In this document: piece after piece, positions 53,644 through 64,000 of the stretch
Numbering within the stretch: the stretch's first letter is position 1
Layout of the letters: every line of letters starts with the position of its first letter
NCBI RefSeq assembly: GCF_008831285.2
Contig: NC_045142.1
Location: 4,533,501-4,597,500 of the forward strand
Direction of reading: 5' to 3'
Source: Nymphaea colorata
Lineage: Eukaryota > Streptophyta > Magnoliopsida > Nymphaeales > Nymphaeaceae
Length of the DNA stretch: 64,000 nucleotides
Program-made: the position numbers and the translations under genes
Notes under the pieces: model-generated
Told to the model about the DNA's origin: nothing
Database searches by the model: none
What the model saw: the letters and a program-made list of their open reading frames with translations, nothing else

Positions 53644-56367
53644 GATTTCTGAATCCCGACTGGATGGCGTTGCACATTGCGAGTCGGTTTGGAGAACTGC
53701 ACATTGTGGGGGATGCAGGTTTTTTGACTGGAATTCCGAAAAATTACTGGTCTTCCTTATTGCTGTTTCTTAACCCAATGATGTTAAGATAGAAAAGGTT
53801 TTGCTTTCTTTTTTCCAAATGGGTGGTTATTGTTTCATGATGTTGTTCACGAAAGGTCAATGTTAATTTTGTGTTCTAGCGGTGCTAGTTTTGTTTGTTA
53901 TATAGATTCTATAATTGTCTGGATGCTCCATTTCTTTTTGTAGTTTACAGTGTGTTAAGAACAAGTAGGTACAAGTTACAGTGGGTAAAGATGCAGATTC
54001 ATGTTTGGCGAGTATGACGGAACGGAAATGTATCTATGGAAGACATACACGATTTAGACAGTTTTCTCATTCAAGAGAGGGACATTGAGTTTTTCAGCGT
54101 GTCAGACATGTCAATCCAGCAGGTACATGGACGCTGCTTTAGGGAATAAGCATCACCTAGGGTTCATTGACTAAGCGCCCTGTCACCTTAAGCATGTCTG
54201 GTTACTCTGGTATAGTGAAGTCAGTTTGCGTAACTTAAGTCTGTCAATCTTGTGAACTCTTCAATGCAGCAAGGTGGCTAATACTGTGAAATTCGCTCTT
54301 ATTGCTGTATATCCGTCTGTTTCTGTTACACTTTTGAGGATTTCATTGGTATCAGAAATTGACGATTTCTGAGCTGCTTCGTTGCTAAATGCGTGGAATA
54401 GCTGGGTTATTGATAGAGAGGTTCTCGTAATAGTCACTTTGCTTTGCTACGCCGTGGTGCTTGTTAGTCGACACAGAATAGGGGATATCGGTTATATTGT
54501 CTATACCTTACATGTACACACTTCACGAGTAAAATCAGGGAAAGTTCGCCGGTCATGGTAAGTGTTATGATGGTAAGTTTTATGGCTGATAACTTGCGGC
54601 AAATGGTTTGGCAGAACACTTGTGTCTCAAAATTGGGAAGGCGAGCAATAACTATTATTGTATTACAAAGGAGAGTTGCAGCACTGCAAGGGTCAAATCA
54701 CCATTTCGATGTATTCAAGTATAATATTCTTTTGATTTTGAATTCGGAAACATCTTTCATATTGCTATTTATGAATTATGGAAACATCTTATTGTTTCTC
54801 GCTTTTCTAGTTTTCTAGTGTTGTTATATGCTATATGCTGCAAATTGTATCTTTTAACATGGATGGCTTAGTGGGAGTAACTTGGAAGACAGAGTCGTCT
54901 AAACTTATTTCTATATGGTGTTCGGACTTTTCTATGTCAATACGAGCCAGTGCCACTTGGGAGTGATCTTCAGTTACTACTCAGTGATTCTGTCTCTGTC
55001 TAATTACGTTTTGGATTCAGGGCCCGTTGTTTTGGTGCAGAAATTCTTAGCATAAACATAGTTATCTACTTCTTAAGAAGATTGTTATACAACCTTCTCA
55101 CTTGCCTTACTGGTGAAGTATAGTATATTGACATCTTTGGGAATAGGGAGGATATGAAACAATATGCTACAGTAGTTGTCAAGGTTCTGGATAAGAAAGC
55201 CTGATTTTCCTACGGAAAAAGGTCACTGAAGAGCATATTTTGGTGTTTGAATGGCCATAATTTGCAGTTGTAAGAAAGCTCATGTACTCAGGTATTGGAT
55301 TCTAGAGTTTGTGCATGGTCGGAAGCAAGTTATGTATGAATTTGTGGCATCCTGTCACACAAGTGAGTAGTCATTGTATAGTTGCAGACTGGCTTTGCAT
55401 CAATTCTCCCCCGTGGAAGTTGATTGCTTCTCTCGACTGTAATTTTACGCTAATGAACTCTCAATAGTTTCCAGTGAATGAACACAATAGTTTACCTGGT
55501 TTGAATACCAATTATTATCACAACGAACATGTAGCTTATTGGTAAAATCTAAGGGTACTTTTCCCATCAGGTCGTGCAAAAAAGTAATAGCCAACTTTGT
55601 CCCATAATATTTGAATACCAATTATCATCACAACGAACATGTAGCTTACTGGTAAAATGTAATGGTATTTTTCCCAGCAGGTCGTGCAAAAAAGTATTTG
55701 CCAAGTCTGAGCCATAACATTGAACAAAAAACAGCTTGTACCATTCTAATTTTACACTAGTTTGCACCATTTTAATTTTACAGGTGATAGTGATCATCGT
55801 TGTCTAACGCGAAAGCTTTGACAAGGGTTCAACTAAAGCACATGATGCTCACAGAAGCACCTGCATGTATGTGGCAGAGGTTTGTCTTACATTAGTCTTT
55901 GTTTATTTTTTCATTTTTTGTGTGGCAGATGGCATTGAGTTTTACCAGATTACGCCAAGACGCACCTCAAAGCCTTGACCTTCTTCAACCTGACTGATCC
56001 CTAGCCAGGTGGATGGAACTCCACACAGCCCCTCTATGGACATGATCATATCTGGAGATTTTTTCAGAAAAGCACCTAAAGAGTTGGTGATACTGAAAAA
56101 TACATCCACCGTTTTGATATGTTAAACGAAACCCAAGTTTTCAACCCTAGGTTAACACTGAGGTAATTGGGTTGAAAACAAAACGACTAATATGAACAAA
56201 TTTATATTAGATTTGGTCTGATTTCGCCTGTTTAGTTATACCAAATATTGTCAGTTCATGTTTAACTAATCCAACTAAGTTAACTTTTAGAAGGGAAGAT
56301 GAAGAGCCATGCATTTGAATACAATCAGTGCTGCAAAGCAGCTAAGAGGTACAGACTGAAGAAAAAC
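53644..56367. other. Convergent intergenic region (LUSTR and malectin-LRR 3' flanks)
   Basis: Both neighbouring genes end toward this region. No open frame is convincing. A 110-bp tandem duplication lies at 55501-55720. I cannot place either poly(A) site. Confidence 0.6.
55501..55720. repeat. 110-bp tandem duplication
   Basis: Copies 55501-55610 and 55611-55720 align without gaps (TTGAATACCAATTAT, CAACGAACATGTAGCTTA, CAGGTCGTGCAAAAAAGTA) with about 13 mismatches. They are non-coding. Confidence 0.88.
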
Positions 56368-59272
56368 CTATAGCAGAGGGATGAACAAAAGGAAGGAAGT
56401 GGTGAGAGTCCATGATACAACGCTTGCAGTTCTCCTCTTCTTCCAATGCGAGTTAGCTCCATTAGTAGTCGTCTGCGTGGTTTCGGAGCCAAACAAATTG
56501 GGATTGCCAGAAACGCTGCAGTTGTGCATGAACAATGAGACAAGTTAGTAAACCGAAATATATTCATTGAGTAATTGGTCTAACTTTTGGTGGTAATATT
56601 GAGAAAGAAACTCCATGCTTCTGGTTCAATGCTCACTCTAAAACAAGATAAATATATTTTGCAAGTTTGGAACTGGAATTCAAATTTTAAACGAGGAGAA
56701 AGTCTATAAATTTTATGTCCATGATGACCCTTAGCTAGGTGGCTAATAGTTATCGGATTCTGCTGTGAAGCTTTTTTGATATTTAAAAAAATCAATGGGT
56801 GAAGATACATAAAATTTTCTTGGGTCCAAAAACATATTTTGTTTTTGTTGAAAAGGTAAAAGTGAAGAGTTAATTTTGCAGGTTGAAGCGTTGCAAAACA
56901 CATCTATGGCAATTTGATGAGAGATCGAAACCACTCCCTTTTAGCTTGCCGCCTTTCTTTTTGCCTTAGAGTTCAAAGCTTTTCGGGACCTAGGTGTAAT
57001 GCATAACACCCATGAACTGAGTGTAGCACATTTAACAGTTCAGTTGAACTGACAACCAGGCTTTTACACATCTATGTCAGCTAAAATAATGTAGTTGACA
57101 AAATCCAAATTATATTGTATGTATATGTACATAATTGCAGGCTTGCAGGTATGTGGTAGCTCACTCGAAATTTAAGTTTGGTCTATTCAATGAGGGTGGA
57201 ATGATTCCACTGAAGTCATTGTTCGCCAAGTTCCTGCAACAAATTAAACGATTAACATTTGTCATCAGAATAAACAGTAGGTATTGGTCACAGAAGCTCT
57301 GTATTTCTCTCATCCCTTTCTTCCTTTTCTGAAACGAAAGGAAGAAGAAACTCTTCCGTTGTAGATTCCATTTTCCAGCAACCAATGTTGCTATCGTCTC
57401 TACTCAAAATCTTTGAGCAAAATTTCTTTCTCTCCAGCACACACACACACAATGCACTTACAATTCTTTCAAGTGTGGAAATTCGCCTAAAAAATCTGGA
57501 ATTGGTCCGGTCAAGCTATTGTTGTGCAAATCACTGCAGAAACAGTTAGTGAATATGTAAGAGAAGTAAATTTAAAGGGCAATGCCCGTAAACTTCAAAG
57601 TTCTTGAAAACTGAAAAGAAGAAAAGACATTGAGAGGGGTGGAGTCAAGAATTTATCATGGGGTTTGAATTATGGTTTCAACGATCTAAAAATCATGGTT
57701 GGCTCCAGCCCTGGACACGGATCTTTATGACTCAAAGTGGGCAATAGAATAACTTACATGGCCTCAAGTGAGGTTAAGGCACTGAAGTCGGGAAGTGTTC
57801 CAGTTAGTTCCATTCCTTGCATATACCTGCAGTGGCAACCCGTGAGCATGAGAGAGAATTTCCCACTTCAATTAAAAGACAGAAAGCTTCAAGTTCTCCA
57901 TATTGATCCTCAAAAACTGTGTTCATATTTAAGGTGAGACCGACTTTTAATGGATAGACAGAAACTAATCAAATCCAGTAAACAATAGAATCTTGCCTCA
58001 GTTTGAAGAATGATGTCACACAATACAAAAAGTTGGAGATGATTATGAAAACAAGTTGTCCAAACGCGTCAACAAGCTCGTAGTATTGTTACTACCACCA
58101 CTAGATACTACAAAGCTAGCGGCGTACTTTAGTGCATTTCACGTTAACATAAGTATCAATATAAAGAACATATTTTATTTTTCTCGTATAATGTCATGAC
58201 TTGGCCTGCTTCTACACAGGATACACAATGTCCAAGCTCTTGATTTGATGGATCCCAACCTGTCTCTTGACAACTTTCATTCCTCTCTCAAAAAGATAAA
58301 AAATCAGGACAATCATGGTTAGCTCCTTTAAAAGTCACTCAAAATTCCTTTCAATTAAACTTTCATATTTCAATACCCATTCAGGCACATGCGTTTCCAC
58401 TTAGATTATCTTAAATCCGAGTGTTGAAAAGGTTCTCATATCAATTGTCATGATTTAACCCACTTTGACACAAGGTTAAAGGTTTTGATCCGATAAATCC
58501 TGACCTGCCGCTTGGTAGCTTGGGTTCCCCCTTCAAAAAAGATTAAGAGCCACGACAAATCTATTACTTAATTGACTTCTTTATACGTCTCAAAAAGTTT
58601 TTTTCAATTTTCTACAAGACTAAACTTTCACATATAAAGAAAAAAAATTGTGAAAATTCAAAAATCAAAAGTTCAAAATTTGACAGCTTAATAAAATCCT
58701 ATCTAAAATTGAAAAAAAATCCTGTCTGTCAATTTTTATTGGTCATGAAAGGTTGCATTTTTCTAATTACTTACTGTAGCGAAACGAACAATTGACATCT
58801 AATTATTCATTAAGGTACCATAAGAAGAGAAACAGTAAGCGGTCTACATTAGTCTTTTACTAATTAGAGTATCTTATTTCAAACATGGTCGGCCGAAAAA
58901 ATGAATCTCTCGGTTCAAAAACGGTCGCTCGAAAGATGAATGTCTCCAAATGTAACAGGAGAAGGTTTCTCTGGCAACGGAAGATGGTGGCTATGTGAAA
59001 AAACACGGAAACCTTTAGACTTTGCTGTTCAGGAAATCAGAAAAAGCTTACAGTGCAGTAACTCGAGGCGGTTGGCTGTCACTGCAATTGATCCATTCCC
59101 AGTTATATCCCAATGGAAGGCAAGGATCCCCACTCCATGCCTGCAGTTGCCCGTAGGAGCTCTGTATCAGCTTCAACGCAGTTACTGAACCCAGACCAGA
59201 AGATCTGTTAGAGAGAGCGAGAGAAAGATAAAGGCACATTCTGAACTACGGAAGTGAGAGATATCATCAGAT

Positions 59273-59328
<56 letters not shown>

Positions 59329-62300
59329 TCAGTCATATATATTTTAAAATCAGTCATTAAAAATCTTTACCTATGAAAATACACTAGGTATTAGCAACAG
59401 TTTGAGATGCTTTTAGTGACAGTTTTAAGGTGCTTTTAAATGCATTTCTAATATTTAGCCATCAGACAACATTAACAGCCTGCTGATTTCAAATTTTTGT
59501 GTATGTTACACACACACTGTTATGTGCATGCATGAAAACACCCATAACTTACCATCGGCTGCAGATGTTCCATTGACTAGTGCATCACTGAATTTGAAGA
59601 GCTCCATTGCATTCACAATAGGAGGAAGTGTGGAGTTTTGAGTAGGGACCAAAGCGAGGTTGGAGGTTGGAGAGAAGCTGCAGTTTGGACAAGTGAACTC
59701 ATGAAAGGACCCATACGGAGGGACGATGGTTCCGGAGATGCTTCCCTTGTCCAAGTACACAAAAAATGAGCGGTTGCTGTTGCTCTGAGTGACCTCAGAG
59801 TAGTAGAGGTTCAAGTAATAGGGAAGAGTTTCCGGGGTGGAGGCATCAAGGAAGCTGGTCAACGGGAGCTGCGAGTTGCCGGAATTGCTTGCCGGAGTTA
59901 TTGCATGGCTGAGCACCGCCGGCGGCGGGTAGTCAGGCACGTTAGTTGCGAAGCTTGTCGCCGTGTTGTTAACTATTTTAGTCATCACTTGGCCGTTCTT
60001 GGGGAGAAACGGAAACCACAGGCGGTCGTAGCTGTCATCCGGATACCTGTCAAGCAATGGCGAGATCAGAAAGATATGAAAGCGAATTTAATCACATTTC
60101 CCCCGTTTTGCTATTAAAGGGGAACTGTGATCGAGTTGGGTGCACACCCTATGCACGCACAAGTATAAGAAAAGAGATTATAGTGGAACACATCTCAAAA
60201 TTCTTTGATTCTAGTTAATTAAGTTAGTAAAAGGGATTAAGGACTAAGAAATAGACCAATGAGAAAAAGCGAAAGATTCTTTCATACGTGAGTTCTTCTC
60301 ATTATTTCTTTGTTTAGTAGCTAAATTCTTTATGGACTATAAAGGTAGATATAATGTTTATCTTAGTCTTTTCTAACTTTTTCACAGCCTTCATTCTATC
60401 TTTTTAAATTGTTTTTTTTAATTGTAAACAAAGATATTTTGATCATCGCACACCTCTATGCATAATTTTTAGTGCATAAGAATGTACATATAAGATCTAA
60501 TTGGGTTAGTTAATCCATCTTGAGAGGAGATAGAACTAAGAGGCGGAAGCGTAAAAACCGGTACACTCGTCAAGTGTTGCATAATGCTGTTTATAGTTTA
60601 ATGGAATTAACACCCACAAAAAATTACTACAAGTAAACTTTTACTAGTCAGCTAATCCAACCACGTATGCTCCGATCCTCAAACCTAATTAATCCCTTTT
60701 AAGAAAAAAGAAAAAAAAAAGAAAGAATAAATAGTAAGAAGCGTAGCAAAATTACTTTTTTCAATGAAAACGAAAACACTCTTGGAGGGGACATGAGATA
60801 CGTGTGTTGGACCGACTGTGCTGAGATACTTTTATCCATGTTTGATTGAACAACAAACGGAAGCATGATTCTTGTGGAACACACCTAACGTTTAAAAGAA
60901 TTAAAACAAAGACAAGTTATCTAAGACAGGTTTCACCAGCACTCGCGTGTGACACACAGGATTCTTCAAAGGACGAAAAAACACCATGATTCTGATGAGC
61001 AGAAACAAAAGGAGGAATTCGGCTCACCTTACAAGAGAAGGCGCTCCAAAGGCGAGTCTGTTGAACACCAAAAGAGCATAATTCGGGTCCATCTGTGCGT
61101 ACATATTGCGTTGCAGAAGCCTTACCTCCAAAGAAGACATGAAGGGGACGCCGTTCCCGCCCTTCGTCCGAGCCACACACACGCTGACGTTCTCCACCCT
61201 GGTCACATACATCATCTCCGCCTTGAAGAAACCGCTGTCGTCGATCACTACCTCCGTCCAGCGGTTTCCGTCGAACTGGAGATCGAAGGTTGGCGGCGAC
61301 TCCAGGCCGTCGTAGTTGCCGTAGTTAAAGATCGCCCGGAGCAGTATCTTGCTGCCCAGGGGTATGCCGGAGACGGTGTAGCAGTTCCTCTTTCCGGTGG
61401 GGAAGTAGCGGAGGGTGTTGTAGGGAGGGAGGAATGAGGAGTCGTTCTGGACGGCGGTGCTCTGCCCGGATTGGATGAAGCCGGCGTCGCCGACCCACTT
61501 GAGTCCGTTGGCGTCGACCGACGTTTTGTTCGATCCGCAGTCAATGCTTAGGGGCCACACTGACGAATCAGAAGCCAATAACGACATTAAAAATCATGTA
61601 TACCAATGCTTAATTAGAAGTTTCATTCATATCTTTGAGACGACATTGTTGTTTTTTTAACTGACCTGGGCGTTCATGGCGTACATCTGGACTTAGTTTT
61701 CAAGGTTAATTTAAAAACACAAGAACATGTATTAATAGAGTTGCTTGACTCTTGACAACCTATTGCCTGAGAAAAAAGAGAGAAAGTTACATGGTAAAAG
61801 AGACAAGGATATTTTGGTAATTTATCAAAAATGTTTGTGATAGTTTTTTTTATTTTTAATTTTATCTTTACAAAAAGTTTTTTTAATATAAACTAAGATA
61901 TTTTAATCAATAACCATACTGATAGAAAAATTCATGTACAGTATGACGCATATAACGAGGTTAAAAAAAACAAAAAAGTTTTGTAATGCAACCCACCTCC
62001 TTGAAAAATAAACAAGCAATGTTCCTAGAAACCGAACTAATGACATGCATTGTCATGTACCTCTAACTCAACGAACTACATTATAGCCTTAGGGACGAAG
62101 GTATTATAACATTAATTGATAATATTTGAGAAAAAGAATTGTTGTCTCGTCCTTTAGCATGAAGAGAAAAGCTTGGTTTATGTTCATATATTTTAGAAGG
62201 CGTTTGAATTCACCTACCACAAGACGACTAGTTTCTGTCATCTCCGAGAACGAAAGAAACAAATGCGGCCGTGATAAGAGATGCGTATTGTTTAATGTAA

Positions 62301-62429
62301 CGTGAGAAATCAAGAGGCTGCAATCTGCATTGAAAATAAGGAGCAGAAGTCGAGAAACTTACCATTTGCTGATGCTGAAGCCATGAAACAAGCAAGAATT
62401 ACGGATAAGAGCACGACAGGGACCGCCAT
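56368..62429 (-). CDS. Secreted malectin-like plus LRR protein, no kinase (At3g19230-like)
   Basis: Exons, 5' to 3': 62429-62363, 61559-61028, 60046-59553, 59184-59052, 57826-57758, 57533-57462, 57233-57165, 56515-56368. They total 1584 nt, or 527 aa, with all joins in frame. Residues 1-21 are a signal peptide (MAVPVVLLSVILACFMASASA). Residues ~24-355 are a tandem malectin-like (di-glucose-binding type) region starting WPLSIDCGSN. Residues ~365-408 hold the WSGDPCLPLGYNWEWINCS motif that precedes LRRs in malectin-LRR kinases. Three to four LRRs follow on 69-72-nt phase-matched exons (LTGTLPDF, DLHNNSLTGPIPDFLGEF, NLANNDFSGIIPPSL). The protein then ends with a ~19-residue hydrophobic tail (SVVSWTLTTSFLLFIPLL) and stop. 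There is no kinase. A role in extracellular or cell-wall recognition is inference. Confidence 0.9.
59273..59325. repeat. (CT)n(AT)n compound microsatellite
   Basis: CT repeats pass into AT repeats in the intron upstream of the exon at 59184-59052. Part of the CT side may act as the polypyrimidine environment of the intron. Confidence 0.9.
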
Positions 62430-63371
62430 TGTTATTGGAAGAAGAAAGACGAGGAGGAGGCCGAGACAAAGAAGAATTGCTCATGGCAGGTCGATCGTCA
62501 CATTTGTAGCATTTAGTTCTCTAGTTACGTGTCAGCACGAACTCGGTGGCCCTTGATGAAGCATTTGATTTATTGGTAAAAATAATAAGAAAAGGTGACG
62601 GAGTGGTGACATATACATGGTTGTCACTAATAAATTCTAATTCGAGTAGGCGAGTACCCAACTTCAAATCTCATTTTAGGCTTATTCAAGCAGCCCCATA
62701 ACTTATTTATAATCTTATTTTATTAAATAAAAATACATTATATGTATATATATATAAAATCTTATCAAGTTAAAGTCTTAAATTATTGCTGCTTTGGTTT
62801 TAGTCAATAACATTCATGTTTTTTTTTTTTTCTAATTTCTGTTTTTTTTTTAATAGCTTCAACCCGTTATCTACTGAATCTAGTCTGCTGGATCTACAGC
62901 TGTGTACTTAAAGACAAGCCATCTTATTGGCTCCCCACGTTCATTCATTTAATCAAACGGTAGAAACGGGAGTTTTTCTTTAAATTTTTAATAAAAGGAC
63001 GCCGTCACCTTGAGTTTGGAGCACAAGGATGGGTACTTCCTTTACTGGGAATGGCAAAAAGAGTGCTTTTATTACAAGATCTCGGTCAATGAGAGGAGCA
63101 TTGTACGTTTACAACACAATGTTTCGGGAATATATAATCTTAATAAAATGTAATGTACAATAATTAATAGATTTGAAAGCGGTACTTGTAATCACAATAC
63201 ATTTTCTTAAACAAGAACGTGATGTTTTTTCACATATGTGTTTGAATGATTATCAAACCCACACTTAAAAATCCGTAACCAACAAAATACATTTTATTTT
63301 TGGTCCATATCACAAAAAGATTTGCCGTCTCTTCGGCATCTGATGGAATGCATTCTCCAGCATTTTTGAAT

Positions 63372-63610
63372 AGGGGTGGGCATCGTGCCGACACTCATTT
63401 TGGCTGACCGGACCCGACCTCATTCAGCTCCGGCCTGGCCTGGGCTGGGTTTTAGTTTTAAAAAATTTAATATATTATATATATATATATATATATATGT
63501 ATAGATATATATATATATATAAAATAACAAAAAAATAAAAAAAATTATCGAGCCCAGGCCCTCGCCAAGGGCCTGAAAGCCCGACAGCCCCTGGCCCAAT
63601 GCCCACCCTT
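63372..63610. mobile_element. MITE with GGGGTGGGCAT terminal inverted repeats
   Basis: The left end AGGGGTGGGCATCG and right end CAATGCCCACCCTTA are inverted repeats. GC-rich subterminal parts (GGCCTGGCCTGGGCTGGG; GAGCCCAGGCC) flank an AT-repeat core. It is non-coding and about 240 bp. Similar GGGGTGGGCA-ended repeats are common in plant genomes. Confidence 0.7.
63476..63522. repeat. (AT)n tract inside the MITE
   Basis: Two AT runs separated by GTATAG form the core of the element at 63372-63610. Confidence 0.85.
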
Positions 63611-64000
63611 AATTTGATAACGCAGGAATAACAACATAACCAGAATTTTTTTTACTAAAAAGCACTAGTGATGAATTTTTAATTTTTAAGGGCATCCACA
63701 TATAAATGAAAAAAATTGCTTTGAGGTGTCAATATAAAAGTAAGTTCTTTTTATGGGATCTGTGTGAGCAATTGCCCACACTGCCACACCTGCATCTGCC
63801 CCATTTTGTGTGAAGCATGTGTCCCACCCATATGTCCTGAGTCAAACGCACTCGGCCACTCCCAGGGCTGCGTTTGTTTTTCCTGTTTCTGACATGCCAG
63901 GAACCGGATACCTTGTTCCTGGCGTCCTGCATAACAGAATCAAATGGGTTCTGGGTATCTTCATGAAACTATTAACTTAGAATAGGACCAATCTTCACTT

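Larger units (their letters stand above)
62430..64000. other. Intergenic / promoter side of the malectin-LRR gene
   Basis: No gene is supported. A TATATATATAAAAT stretch at ~62740-62756 is TATA-like on the minus strand, but its distance to the ATG (~315 bp) makes its role uncertain. A MITE lies at 63372-63610. The last 300 bp hold no credible open frame. Confidence 0.5.

Overview
This is a nuclear segment of a flowering plant. The evidence is intron-rich plant gene families with GT-AG introns, long introns full of small DNA transposons, and LTR retrotransposons primed by the plant initiator-Met PBS (TGGTATCAGAGCC). One gene is intronless with a very C-rich coding sequence while its neighbours are AT-rich. 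That contrast is common in monocots and some early-diverging angiosperms, but I cannot fix the species.

Layout. (1) 2501-33757, minus strand: an 18-exon gene for a ~684-residue coiled-coil protein of unknown function, spread over 31 kb. Its introns hold a nearly intact Ty1/copia element (9669-14926, TSD GAACC), two MITE families each present as an inverted pair, a large imperfect palindrome, several microsatellites and a hAT transposase scrap. (2) 33758-37187: intergenic, with a small MITE. (3) 37188-47975, minus strand: a 10-exon lipin-type phosphatidate phosphohydrolase (PAH, 919 aa), with an old non-autonomous LTR element in intron 6. (4) 47976-52314: the divergent intergenic region between PAH and the next gene. 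(5) 52315-53643, plus strand: an intronless LUSTR/GPR107-type seven-transmembrane protein (442 aa). (6) 56368-62429, minus strand: an 8-exon secreted malectin-like plus LRR protein (527 aa). It has no kinase and ends in a hydrophobic tail. (7) 62430-64000: intergenic, with another MITE.

The four host genes belong to unrelated pathways: possible membrane-traffic coiled coil, phospholipid/galactolipid metabolism, Golgi/endosomal 7TM, and cell-surface LRR. I see no cluster logic. Exon models were built by hand from splice signals, reading-frame continuity and recalled family similarity. All exons join in frame; UTR ends are not determined. I found no CRISPR, rRNA or tRNA gene. The most unusual content is transposon architecture inside introns: inverted MITE pairs flanking exons, a palindromic repeat in a transcribed intron, and an LTR element carrying unrecognised open frames but no recognisable RT or integrase.
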